Assembly: GCF_001315015.1 (NCBI RefSeq)
Contig: NZ_CP012914.1
Span: forward strand, 2,600,501 to 2,664,500
Reading direction: 5' to 3'
DNA from: Azospirillum brasilense
GTDB taxonomy: Bacteria; Pseudomonadota; Alphaproteobacteria; Azospirillales; Azospirillaceae
DNA length: 64,000 nt
In this document: piece by piece, positions 16,310 to 24,667 of the stretch
Layout: every line of letters starts with the position of its first letter
Position numbering within the stretch: the first letter of the stretch is position 1
Position numbers and translations under genes: made by a program
The notes under the pieces: model-generated
What the model was told of the DNA's origin: nothing
Databases searched by the model: none
What the model saw: only the letters and a program-made list of their open reading frames with translations

Positions 16310-16661
16310 ATGGGGAACGCTGGCATGCCGCCTCTGCGCGCGCCACCGGTCCGGTCAACAGCCTAGAATTCGACCATTCGTGGCCTTTCACAGGGCCGGC
16401 AACCTGCCGTGGTCCGGCGCGGAACGCCACGCCGCTGCCGGCCCCGGGCGCCGCCGATGCCGCAAAATCAATCATCGCCAATCAAAACATCAACCGTGAT
16501 TTGCATGAATACCCGAGTATGAAGGTCGGTTCTGTCATCGGGCAACTATAGTGGGGCGATGCTTTCCACCGTCTTCGGCGGCTTTGGTTTTGACGGGCGG
16601 GCATTCTTTCGCGTAAGTGTTGATCGTCGTTTTCCCAACGGTGTCTCGACCATTCGCGCCC
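16310..16661. other. Intergenic region between divergent uspA and the EAL gene
   Basis: No coding frame with a ribosome site was found. The segment 16465-16545 is relatively A+T-rich (CAAAATCAATCATCGCCAAT) and is the likeliest place for the promoter of the PAS-GGDEF-EAL gene, but no clear -35/-10 pair was assigned. Confidence 0.35.
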
Positions 16662-18410
16662 ATGAAGCCGGACCCTCACCTCGCCTCCCTTGCCGCAGCC
16701 CTGTCCGGCACCGCTTCCGGGGCTCCGGCGCTCGACACCCTGCGGCAGCTTCTCGACGTCATGCCGGCGATGGTCGGCCTGCTCGACACGCAGCGGCGGC
16801 ACCTCTACGCCAACCAGGCGTATCTGGACTATATGGGCCGCAAGCTGGACTCCCTCATCGGGACCACGGTGGGCGACATCCTCGGGCCGGAGACCCAGCG
16901 CAACAACAGCGCCGCGGTTGAACGCGCGCTGGACGGCGAGACGGTGCAGGTGGAAGGCTGGCTTCCCCGGTCCGGCGGCGGCAACGACTACGTGACGCGG
17001 GTGCACGCGCCCTACCGCGGCCCGGACGGTTCCATCGCCGGCTATTTCGTCATCATGCAGAACATGACGGAGCGGCGGCGCACGCAGGACGACCTCTTCC
17101 GGCTGGCCTACTACGACCCGGTGACCGGGCTGGCGAACCGGCTCCTGCTGGTCAAGCACATGGCCGACTTCCACGGTATGGGGGAACCCTTCACGCTGGT
17201 CATCGTGGATTTCGACCGCTTCGTCGACGTGCGCACCAGCCTGGGCCAGAGCTTCGCCAACGAGATCCTGACCGACGTCGCCACGCGGCTGAGTGTGCGG
17301 GCCGGTTCGGTGGACCTGATCGCCCGCATCAGCGACCACGCCTTCGCGCTGCTGATCGGCGGAACGCAGGACCCGCTGGCGGTGGAGGAGCGGCTGTCCA
17401 CCATCGCATCCCTGGTCCGCTCCGCCAAGACGGCGTCGGGCGCCTCGGTCTTCCTGTCGGCCAGCATCGGGGTCGCCGCCTCCTGCGACACCCACACCCG
17501 GCCCGAGGACGTGCTGCGCGACGCGGAGATCGCCACCGGCCGCGCCCGCGAGCAGGGCGGTGGGCGCCACGCCTGGTTCGACCCGGCCATGCACGCCCGC
17601 GTCGTCGAGCAGGTGCGGTTGGAGCACGACCTGCGCCGCGCGCTGGAGCGTGGTGAGGAGTTGTGGGTCGCCTACCAGCCGATCGTCGAGATGGTCACCG
17701 GCGGCTTGGCCGGGTTCGAGGCGCTGGTGCGCTGGAACCATCCGGAGCGCGGCAACATCCCCCCCGGCGTCTTCATCCCGATCGCCGAGAGCACCGGCCT
17801 GATCGTCACGCTGGGCGCCTGGGTGCTGCGCGAGGCGTGCCGGCAGATCGCCGAATGGCAGGACAAGCGCCTGCCCGGCTCCGCCAACCTGTTCATGAGC
17901 ATCAACCTGTCCACCCGCCAGCTGAACGACCCCGACATGGTCTCGCTGGTGCGCGAGGTGCTGCGCGAGACCGGGGCCGAGCCGTCCTGGATCAAGCTGG
18001 AGATCACCGAAAGCGCGGTCATGGAGAAGGCCGAGCAGTCGATCCGCCTGCTGCAGACCCTGCGCGGGCTGGGCATCAAGATGTCCATCGACGATTTCGG
18101 CACCGGCTATTCGTCGCTGTCCTATTTGCACAAGTTGCCCATCGACAGCTTGAAGGTGGACCGCTCCTTCGTCATGGCCATGCACCAGTCGGAGGAAAAC
18201 CGCGCCATCGTCCGCATCATCATGGATCTGGCGCGGCTTCTCGGCTTCGACGTCATCGCCGAAGGCATCGAGACGAGCGCCGACGCCAACCTGCTGCGCG
18301 CGCTCGCCTGCGACTATGGGCAGGGCTACCATTTCGCCCGCCCCATGCCCGCCGCCGACGCCGACCGGCTGGTCGGGGCGGAGCATCTGCCCTGGCAGGT
18401 GCCGCGCTAA
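16662..18410 (+). CDS. PAS-GGDEF(degenerate)-EAL cyclic-di-GMP phosphodiesterase
   Basis: 582 residues. PAS domain about 28-135 (DVMPAMVGLLDTQRRHLYAN), GGDEF-like domain about 140-310, EAL domain about 320-575. The GGDEF loop reads SDHAF in ARISDHAFALLIGG, so cyclase activity is not expected; such domains often bind GTP and regulate the EAL. The EAL domain keeps FEALVRWNHPE, EITESAV, IDDFGTGYSSL, KVDRSFV and IAEGIET, the metal- and substrate-binding set, so hydrolysis of c-di-GMP to pGpG is predicted. The ATG at MKPDPHL is preferred, but neither it nor the earlier GTG has a good ribosome site. Cytoplasmic: no membrane segment seen. Confidence 0.87.
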   Translation: MKPDPHLASLAAALSGTASGAPALDTLRQLLDVMPAMVGLLDTQRRHLYANQAYLDYMGRKLDSLIGTTVGDILGPETQRNNSAAVERALDGETVQVEGWLPRSGGGNDYVTRVHAPYRGPDGSIAGYFVIMQNMTERRRTQDDLFRLAYYDPVTGLANRLLLVKHMADFHGMGEPFTLVIVDFDRFVDVRTSLGQSFANEILTDVATRLSVRAGSVDLIARISDHAFALLIGGTQDPLAVEERLSTIASLVRSAKTASGASVFLSASIGVAASCDTHTRPEDVLRDAEIATGRAREQGGGRHAWFDPAMHARVVEQVRLEHDLRRALERGEELWVAYQPIVEMVTGGLAGFEALVRWNHPERGNIPPGVFIPIAESTGLIVTLGAWVLREACRQIAEWQDKRLPGSANLFMSINLSTRQLNDPDMVSLVREVLRETGAEPSWIKLEITESAVMEKAEQSIRLLQTLRGLGIKMSIDDFGTGYSSLSYLHKLPIDSLKVDRSFVMAMHQSEENRAIVRIIMDLARLLGFDVIAEGIETSADANLLRALACDYGQGYHFARPMPAADADRLVGAEHLPWQVPR

Positions 18411-18430
18411 GGCGGCACCCCACTGCCCCC

Positions 18431-19066
18431 TCAGTAATAGGGGGCGCCGAGTCCTTCCGCCTCGAACGCCGCCTTGACCGCGGGACGCTCCAGCACGCGG
18501 GCGAGGTAGGGGCCGAGGTTGGGCAGGCGGCGCGCCGGCGTGCCCATGAAGCGGGTCCAGCGGGCCAGCATGAACAGGTAGGGATCGACGGCGCTGTAAT
18601 CGCCGCCCAGGAACCACGCCTTGCTCCCCAGTTCGCGGTCCAGCAGCGTGAAACGCTCCAGCAGCCGCGCCTCCGCCATCGCCTTGACCGAGGCCTGCGC
18701 CTCCGCCCCCTCGGCGTGACGCTCCGGGTAGAAATAGACCAGCATGTCGGCCTGGACGGTGTTGGTCAGGAAGACCAGCCACTGGTAGAAATGCGCCCGC
18801 TCCGCCGTGCCGGGCGCGGGGGCCAAGTCGGCGGCCGGATGCGAGTCGGCGAGGTGCAGACAGATCGCTGCTGATTCGAACAGCACCAGATCGCCGTCGA
18901 CCAGCGTCGGCACCCGTCCGTTGGGGTTCAGGCGCAGATAGTCCGGCGCCTTGTGCGCGGCGGTGGCGCGGTCCAGCAGGACCAGGTCAAAGGGCAGCCC
19001 GATCTCGCGCAGCAGGATGTGCGGCGCCATCGACGCGCTGCTCGGCATTCCATACAAGGTGATCAT
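18431..19066 (-). CDS. Glutathione S-transferase
   Basis: 211 residues. The thioredoxin-fold half starts MITLYGMPSSASMAPHILLR, with a Ser-rich active-site loop and the cis-proline segment NPNGRVPTLVDGDLVLFES, where ES binds the glutathione gamma-glutamyl group. The helical half includes FLGGDYSAVDPYLFMLARW and ends LERPAVKAAFEAEGL. This resembles beta-like bacterial classes; the substrate is unknown. The start is taken at the family-consistent ATG; the open frame extends 37 codons upstream without support. It converges on the EAL gene with 20 bp between stops. Confidence 0.85.
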   Translation of the reverse strand: MITLYGMPSSASMAPHILLREIGLPFDLVLLDRATAAHKAPDYLRLNPNGRVPTLVDGDLVLFESAAICLHLADSHPAADLAPAPGTAERAHFYQWLVFLTNTVQADMLVYFYPERHAEGAEAQASVKAMAEARLLERFTLLDRELGSKAWFLGGDYSAVDPYLFMLARWTRFMGTPARRLPNLGPYLARVLERPAVKAAFEAEGLGAPYY

Positions 19067-19274
19067 CGTTCCCCGTCTCTTCCGAATCTCCGGAGCTTGC
19101 GCAACGGGCCCGGGCGCCATGCAGGATGGGAATGCCCGCCCCACCCCCCGATTCTCCGGCTTTGTCAGGAGGGCCAACCATGCCTATGATCGGAGGCGCC
19201 GTTTAACATTTTCAACAGCGGCGAACCAGCATCGGCAACGACCGACTCCGGCAGCGAACACAGGGATAGAGATC

Positions 19275-20675
19275 ATGACCGAACAGGGCGCCGCGGCGAC
19301 TGAAAGTTTTGGGGCTGGAAACTCCGCCGCCAGCCGCGACAAGGCGTATTTCCTCCACCCCTATACCAACCTTCACGCGCACGAGACCCAGGGCCCGCTG
19401 ATCATTGAGCGCGGCGAGGGCGTGCGCGTCTTCGACGACAGCGGCAAGGAATACATCGAGGGCTTGGCCAGCCTGTGGTGCGTGTCGCTGGGCTGGGGCG
19501 AGGAGCGCCTTGTCGAGGCCGCCACCCGGCAGATGCGCAAGCTGCCGACCTACCATGTGTTCGGCCATAAGAGCCACGAGCCGGGCATCGACCTCGCCGA
19601 GCGGTTGATCAAGCTGGCCCCGGTGCCGATGTCCAAGGTGTTCTTCGCCAATTCCGGGTCGGAGGCGAACGACACCGCCGTCAAGCTGGTCTGGTACTAC
19701 AACAACGCGCTGGGCCGCCCGGAGAAGAAGAAGATCCTGTCGCGTGTGAAGGCCTATCACGGCGTCACCGTGGCGACGGCCAGCCTGACCGGCTTGGTGA
19801 ACAACCACCGCGATTTCGACCTGCCCATCGCGCGCATCCATCACACCGACTGCCCACACCACTACCGCTTCGCCGAGCCGGGCGAGAGCGAGGAGGCGTT
19901 CGCGACCCGTCTGGCGGAAAGCCTGGAGGCGCTGATCCTGGCCGAGGGGCCGGACACCATCGCCGCCATGTTCGCCGAGCCGGTGATGGGGGCCGGCGGC
20001 GTCATCGTACCGCCTGAGACCTACTTCGCGAAGATCCAGCCGATCCTGAAGAAGTACGACATCCTTCTGGTCGCCGACGAGGTGATCTGCGGCTTCGGGC
20101 GCACCGGCAATTTCTGGGGCAGCCAGACCATGGGCATGCAGCCGGACATCATAACCTGCGCCAAGCAGCTGTCCTCCGGCTATCTGCCGATCTCCGCCGT
20201 GATGGTGTCGGAGGCGGTCTACCGGGCTTGCGTCGAGGAGAGCAAGACGATCGGCACCTTCGGCCACGGCTACACCTACTCCGCCCATCCGGTGGCGGCG
20301 GCGGTCGCCGTGGAGACGCTGAAGATCTACGAGGAGCGGGACATGGTCGGCCATGTCCGTGCCGTGGCCCCGCTGTTCCAGCGCCGGCTGAAGGCTCTGG
20401 CCGACCATCCGCTGGTCGGCGAGGCGCGCGGCATCGGGCTGATCGGCGCCCTTGAACTGGTCGCCGACAAGGAGACCAAGGCCCCGTTCGATCCGGTGGG
20501 CCGGGCCGGCGCCGTCGTGAACGGGCTGAGCCAGGAGAACGGCCTGATCATCCGTGCCATGGGCGACAGTGTGGCGGTCTGCCCGCCGCTGGTCATCGGC
20601 GAAGAGGACATCAACCTCATGTTCGACCGCCTGACCACGGCGCTGGACGCCGCGATCCCCGTCCTGCGCGGGTAA
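19275..20675 (+). CDS. Class III PLP-dependent aminotransferase (omega-amino acid:pyruvate type)
   Basis: 466 residues. The protein shows DKAYFLHPYTNLHAHETQGP at the N-terminus, FFANSGSEANDTAVKLVWYY (PLP phosphate region), AYHGVTVATASLTG, the LVADEVICGFGRTG metal-free PLP ring-binding motif, and the catalytic Lys in CAKQLSSGYLP. These point to the subgroup that transfers omega-amino groups of diamines, GABA, beta-alanine or taurine to pyruvate; the actual donor is unknown. The start MTEQGA is family-consistent; no strong ribosome site is seen. A strong terminator follows, so it is likely monocistronic. Confidence 0.87.
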   Translation: MTEQGAAATESFGAGNSAASRDKAYFLHPYTNLHAHETQGPLIIERGEGVRVFDDSGKEYIEGLASLWCVSLGWGEERLVEAATRQMRKLPTYHVFGHKSHEPGIDLAERLIKLAPVPMSKVFFANSGSEANDTAVKLVWYYNNALGRPEKKKILSRVKAYHGVTVATASLTGLVNNHRDFDLPIARIHHTDCPHHYRFAEPGESEEAFATRLAESLEALILAEGPDTIAAMFAEPVMGAGGVIVPPETYFAKIQPILKKYDILLVADEVICGFGRTGNFWGSQTMGMQPDIITCAKQLSSGYLPISAVMVSEAVYRACVEESKTIGTFGHGYTYSAHPVAAAVAVETLKIYEERDMVGHVRAVAPLFQRRLKALADHPLVGEARGIGLIGALELVADKETKAPFDPVGRAGAVVNGLSQENGLIIRAMGDSVAVCPPLVIGEEDINLMFDRLTTALDAAIPVLRG

Positions 20676-20698
20676 CGCCGGGCTCCGCGACGACGAAC

Positions 20699-20734
20699 GG
20701 CCGCCCCGCCCATCCGGCGCGGGCGGCCCTTTTC
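20699..20734 (+). terminator. Rho-independent terminator after the aminotransferase gene
   Basis: A G+C stem of about 12 pairs (GGCCGCCCCGCC with GGCGCGGGCGGCC, one bulge) around a 5-nt loop is followed by CTTTTC. Its U-run is short but the stem is strong. Confidence 0.75.
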
Positions 20735-20749
20735 ATTCGAAGGCAGGCG

Positions 20750-21151
20750 TCAGGAACGGGCGGTGTTGATGACGTGCGACGAGACCGGGACGCCCGCCGC
20801 CGCCGCATCGCGGATCAGCGCGTCGGCGGTCGGCCAAACCATGCGCCCGCCCAGTTCCACCAGGGTATCCTCACGCACGGCCATGTAGCCGCCCACACTC
20901 GCCATGTAGATCAGCCGCGCCAGACGCTCGGGCCGCGGCGTGGACTCCGCCGGCGGGGCCACCCCATCGGCGCGGGCCGGAGACGGCACCGCGGGGCGCC
21001 GCGGCAGGGACGGCGCTGGGGAAACCGCCGCGGCGGGGGCCGGATGGAAGGGGATGACCTTGCTGCCGCCGGGACCGATGGCACCATGGCTCAATTCCGG
21101 GCCGGACATTCGCCGGCTACGCGCGCTGTCGAACGTCAGAACGGCACTCAT
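20750..21151 (-). CDS. Hypothetical protein
   Basis: 133 residues starting MSAVLTFDSARSRRMSGPEL. The first 75 residues are Pro/Ala rich and probably disordered; the last 60 (RPERLARLIYMASVGGYMAV through WPTADALIRDAAAAGVPVSS) look folded, with a predicted helix and a strand. No signal peptide. I do not recognise the family. Convergent with the aminotransferase gene and sharing the terminator region; codon use is typical for the window, which supports it as real. Confidence 0.5.
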   Translation of the reverse strand: MSAVLTFDSARSRRMSGPELSHGAIGPGGSKVIPFHPAPAAAVSPAPSLPRRPAVPSPARADGVAPPAESTPRPERLARLIYMASVGGYMAVREDTLVELGGRMVWPTADALIRDAAAAGVPVSSHVINTARS

Positions 21152-21480
21152 CGCGCAACACTCCCCATCAACGACTTAACTGAACCCTCTCACTTACCCC
21201 CTCTTTCGTCCATACGACCTTGTTCGTAAAAGAACACAACAAAGGTATTTGGCACAATCGGACAGGAGACGCCTCTGCCTTTGCTGTCCGTTATACCTCA
21301 TGGATATTCACAATCACTTGCGATCACCAATGGAATGACAGGAAGAAAGGGTGTTTCCCGCCCTCCGCAATGGCATGACGGGTGACGGACATGAATCGCT
21401 CCGCGCGGACGATCATCCATAGGTCGAATGGCCTCGCGGCGGCGGATCGGCGAGAATTGCCTCCTTGCCGGGCGGACCTA

Positions 21481-21494
21481 TTGACATCGGTCAA
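21481..21494 (+). promoter_or_regulatory. FNR/Anr-type box upstream of hemA
   Basis: TTGACATCGGTCAA is a perfect TTGAC-N4-GTCAA inverted repeat centred 119 bp before the hemA start codon. At a class II position it would give a leader of roughly 78 nt. FNR-type control of hemA is established in Rhodobacter; here it is inferred from sequence. The rest of the 450-bp intergenic region shows no gene. Confidence 0.8.
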
Positions 21495-21606
21495 TGCCGG
21501 GTGGCAACGCGGCGACGATCATGCCATCTTCCTAACGTGCTAGGCCCGGTGGCTGGACCGCCCGGACTGCACCCGCCCCTTCGGATGAACGCGAACGGAA
21601 CGCGCG

Positions 21607-22821
21607 ATGGATTACGAGAGCTTTTTCCGCACCCAGATCGCCAGCCTGAAGCAGGATGGCCGCTACCGGGTCTTCGCCAACCTCGAACGGCAAGCGGGGA
21701 ACTTTCCGAAAGCCACCTTCCGCGACGCCGCCGGGAAGGAGCGGGAGGTCACCGTCTGGTGCTCCAACGACTATCTGGGCATGGGCCAGAACCCGGTCGT
21801 CCTGAAGGCGATGCACGACGCCATCGACGGCGTGGGCGCCGGCGCCGGCGGCACGCGCAACATCTCCGGCACCAACATCTACCACGTGCTGCTGGAGCGC
21901 GAACTGGCCGACCTCCACCGGAAGGAGGCGGCGCTGCTCTTCACCTCCGGCTACGTGTCCAACGACGCGACGCTGGGGACGCTGGGCAAGCTGCTGCCGA
22001 ACTGCGTGATCCTGTCCGACGCGCTGAACCACAATTCGATGATCACCGGCATCCGCAACAGCGGCGCCGAGAAGCACATCTTCCGCCACAACGATCCCAA
22101 GCACCTGGACGAGCTGCTGTCGCAGATCGCCCCGGACCGCCCGAAGGTCGTGGCCTTCGAGAGCGTCTATTCCATGGACGGCGACGTCGCCCCGATCCAT
22201 GACCTGTGCGACGTCGCCGACAAGCACGGCGCCATGACCTACCTGGACGAGGTGCACGCGGTCGGCATGTACGGCCCGCGCGGCGGCGGCGTGGCGGAGC
22301 GCGACGGCGCCATGGACCGGCTGACCATCATCGAGGGCACGCTGGGCAAGGCGTTCGGCGTCCAGGGCGGCTACATCACCGGCTCCACCGCGCTGGTCGA
22401 CTGCATCCGCAGCTTCGCCGCCGGCTTCATCTTCTCCACCTCCCTGTCGCCGGTCCTGGCCGCCGGGGCGCTGGCCAGCATCCGCTATCTGAAGCAGAGC
22501 CAGACGGAGCGCGACCAGCACCAGGAGCGCGCGGCGACGCTGAAGCGGCTGATGGCCGAGGCCGGCCTGCCGGTGATGCCGTCGGCCAGCCACATCGTTC
22601 CGGTGATGGTTGGCGACGCCCACCGCTGCAAGCGCGCCTCGGACGAGCTGATGGAACGGCATGACATCTATGTTCAGCCGATCAACTACCCGACCGTGCC
22701 GCGCGGCGGCGAGCGCCTGCGTTTCACCCCGACCCCACTGCACAGCGACGCCGAGATGGCGCGGCTCGTCGACGCCCTGCTCGACGTGTGGAGCCGCCTG
22801 GAGCTGCGTCTGGCGGCGTAA
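21607..22821 (+). CDS. hemA: 5-Aminolevulinate synthase
   Basis: 404 residues, the usual length for the alphaproteobacterial enzyme. It condenses glycine with succinyl-CoA to 5-aminolevulinate, the first step of tetrapyrrole synthesis by the C4 route, with PLP. The catalytic Lys is K248 in [13 protein letters not shown]; the glycine-rich [21 protein letters not shown] and [10 protein letters not shown] blocks are diagnostic. The start [10 protein letters not shown] matches family N-termini. An FNR box upstream ties expression to oxygen level, and the product supplies both haem (hemN is in this window) and cobalamin (cobT/S/C are in this window). Confidence 0.95.
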   Translation: MDYESFFRTQIASLKQDGRYRVFANLERQAGNFPKATFRDAAGKEREVTVWCSNDYLGMGQNPVVLKAMHDAIDGVGAGAGGTRNISGTNIYHVLLERELADLHRKEAALLFTSGYVSNDATLGTLGKLLPNCVILSDALNHNSMITGIRNSGAEKHIFRHNDPKHLDELLSQIAPDRPKVVAFESVYSMDGDVAPIHDLCDVADKHGAMTYLDEVHAVGMYGPRGGGVAERDGAMDRLTIIEGTLGKAFGVQGGYITGSTALVDCIRSFAAGFIFSTSLSPVLAAGALASIRYLKQSQTERDQHQERAATLKRLMAEAGLPVMPSASHIVPVMVGDAHRCKRASDELMERHDIYVQPINYPTVPRGGERLRFTPTPLHSDAEMARLVDALLDVWSRLELRLAA

Positions 22822-22822
22822 C

Positions 22823-22863
22823 CTCTCCCCCCTCCTCCGCGCCCCGCCCGTGCGGGGGAGGGG
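22823..22863. repeat. Dispersed G+C-rich palindromic intergenic element, partial copy 3
   Basis: CTCTCCCCCCTCCTCCGC and GTGCGGGGGAGGGGA directly after the hemA stop resemble one half of the longer elements elsewhere. It may end the hemA transcript. Confidence 0.5.
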
Positions 22864-22942
22864 ATTCGGTGATCTCCCTGCGATGATGGCATCGGCGCTC
22901 TGGACTTGTGGGCCGGGGCGCCTTACCTTTAGACGTTGATGA

Positions 22943-22960
22943 GAACGTTTCGCAACGTTC
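22943..22960 (+). promoter_or_regulatory. 18-bp palindrome, possible operator of the PadR-like gene
   Basis: GAACGTT-TCGC-AACGTTC is a perfect inverted repeat 54 bp upstream of the regulator's start, flanked by further ACGTT/AACGT half-sites at 22933 and 22969. The spacing and symmetry suit a dimeric winged-helix repressor, possibly autoregulation. Confidence 0.5.
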
Positions 22961-23013
22961 GGTCCGCAAACGTCGACAGCCGCTGTCCAATTGCCACCGC
23001 CCAGGGGTTCGCC

Positions 23014-23559
23014 ATGTACCGTGACAACTCGCTGATGCCGAAGGAGGCCGTGCGCCTCGCCGTCCTGGGCACGCTGATCCAGAACGGGCCACAGCGTTAC
23101 GCCGAGCTGGCCGGCGCACTCCGCCATTTCCTCGACCGCATCGTCGGCCCGTCGCTCGACCTCATGGGCACGTCGCTGGAGATGCTGCGCTACGAGGGGC
23201 TGATCGAGGCGCTCGACGGCACCGGCATGGAGGACAACGCCCTGCTCGGCGCCACTGAGGCCGGACGGGCGGAATTCGACACGCTGATGCGCGCCAACGT
23301 GCGCGCCCCGTCGGCGGACGGCCTGAACAAGCTGGTCATCGCGCTGAAGCTGCGCTTCCTGCACCTGCTGGACGTCGAGTCGCAGCGCGACCAGATCGAC
23401 CACCTCGCCTCCCTGTGCGAGACGGAGCTGGCCCGGCTGGGCGACCTGAAGCGGGCGAGTGCGGGAACCGACGGCCATTTCGCCGATTGGCTGGAGCACG
23501 ACATCGCCCAGGCCGAGGAACGGCTGAACTGGTTCAACAATCTCCTGTCGCGGTTGTGA
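23014..23559 (+). CDS. PadR-like winged-helix regulator
   Basis: 181 residues starting MYRDNSLMPKEAVRLAVLGT. The first 85 residues form a winged helix (KEAVRLAVLGTLIQNGPQRY, then EMLRYEGLIEA and a wing), and the last 90 a helical dimerisation region (LRFLHLLDVESQRDQIDHLA, WLEHDIAQAEERLNWFNNLL) like the C-terminal domain of PadR/virulence-activator-alpha proteins. AGGGG lies 6 nt before this ATG; an earlier ATG at 22936 would run through the putative operator. Target genes unknown; autoregulation through the upstream palindrome is plausible. Confidence 0.75.
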   Translation: MYRDNSLMPKEAVRLAVLGTLIQNGPQRYAELAGALRHFLDRIVGPSLDLMGTSLEMLRYEGLIEALDGTGMEDNALLGATEAGRAEFDTLMRANVRAPSADGLNKLVIALKLRFLHLLDVESQRDQIDHLASLCETELARLGDLKRASAGTDGHFADWLEHDIAQAEERLNWFNNLLSRL

Positions 23560-23672
23560 TCGGCGCGGCGTTTTAGCCGCGTTTCATGCGGGAGTTTGTT
23601 TCGCGTTAGGGTTCTGGTGTAACTTTCGGGGCCATAATGCCTAACCCGAAAGCATAGTCAGGACCCCCTCCC

Positions 23673-24449
23673 ATGGCTTCCAACCTGTCGCCCGACGATC
23701 TTGAAGACCGCCTGCGCGTCGAATTCATGGACGACGCCCGCGACCGGCTGGAAGTGATGAACGCCGCCCTGGAAGGTTTGTCCAAGGGCACGCGGGAGGA
23801 AAGCGCAGTCATCGGTGTGCTCCGGCTGGAGGCCCACAACTTCAAGGGCATGGGCACCAGCTTCGGCTACCCCACCGTCAGCCTCGTCGCGCACCGCCTG
23901 GAGGATTACCTGTCCGGCCTGAAGCGGCTGGAGGCGCGCGAGCTGAACGACGCGCAGACCTTCGTGGACCGGATCGCCGAGCTGGTGGACCGCGCCGAGC
24001 AGCCCCAGGTTGCGGAAACGAACCGGATCATCCGCGCCCTGCCGGTGCGCTACCAGTTCGAGATCACCGACATCCAGATCAGCAACGTCGAAATCATGCT
24101 GGTCACCCCGTCCAAGGTCGTCGCCAAGAAGCTGGGCAGTGAGCTGGCGGCCTGCGGCTTCCGCACCGTGACGGTCAGCGACCCCATCGAGTCGATCAGC
24201 CTCGCCGTGCGCGTCCCGCCGGACATGCTGATCGCGTCGATGGTCATGGACGGCCTGTCCGGCCTGGACCTGATCCGCGGCCTGCGCGCGATGAGCGTCA
24301 CCCACAACGTACCGATGGCGCTGCTGACCTCGATGAGCCTGGACAACCCGGCCCTGAAGGAGATCCCGCACGGCGTTTCGGTCATCCGCGTCGGCGAGCA
24401 TTTCGGCGACGACTTCGCGGCGGTGGTGGCGAAGCACAACCTCGGCTGA
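23673..24449 (+). CDS. HPt domain fused to a receiver-like domain lacking the phosphoacceptor Asp
   Basis: 258 residues. Residues about 10-115 are a helical HPt domain with the phosphohistidine motif H55-N-F-K-G (LEAHNFKGMGTSFG). Residues about 130-258 resemble a response-regulator receiver: MLVTPSKVVAKKLGSELAAC, PDMLIASMVMDGLSGLDLIR and MALLTSMS. The position of the phosphorylated Asp is occupied by Ser (LIAS-MVM) and the N-terminal acidic pair is missing (VTPSK), so the second domain is a pseudo-receiver. It probably takes phosphate on His55 from or to an unlinked partner. No kinase gene is adjacent. Confidence 0.7.
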   Translation: MASNLSPDDLEDRLRVEFMDDARDRLEVMNAALEGLSKGTREESAVIGVLRLEAHNFKGMGTSFGYPTVSLVAHRLEDYLSGLKRLEARELNDAQTFVDRIAELVDRAEQPQVAETNRIIRALPVRYQFEITDIQISNVEIMLVTPSKVVAKKLGSELAACGFRTVTVSDPIESISLAVRVPPDMLIASMVMDGLSGLDLIRGLRAMSVTHNVPMALLTSMSLDNPALKEIPHGVSVIRVGEHFGDDFAAVVAKHNLG

Positions 24450-24479
24450 GGTTCAGGACTCTTGCGGGCAAAATGACGT

Positions 24480-24620
24480 CACGGATTTCGCGGATTTAGA
24501 GCACGGATTACACGGATTTTTCTTTGATGCTCGCCCAGTAGTGGCTTGTCGAGGAGCCATTGCTGAGCAAGCGATCTAAAAAATCCGTGAAATCCGTGAA
24601 AAGATCGGTGAAATCCGTGT
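24480..24620. repeat. Imperfect long inverted repeat built of ATCCGTG units
   Basis: Two arms of about 42 bp (24480-24521 and 24579-24620) contain repeated CACGGATT / AATCCGTG units and are near reverse complements, separated by 57 bp. It is much more A+T-rich than its surroundings and lies between convergent genes. In RNA it would form one long stem; on DNA it could form a cruciform. Similar ATCCGTG-rich repeats occur in other bacterial genomes, to my knowledge without a known role. Confidence 0.7.
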
Positions 24621-24667
24621 GAATCTTGTGATCCCAGTCCGTCACTCGCAACGGGCAACCACCCGCC

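Noticed and set aside
22936-23013. Longer PadR-like protein from ATG 22936
   Set aside because: It would translate through the 18-bp palindrome and has no ribosome site, whereas AGGGG precedes ATG 23014.
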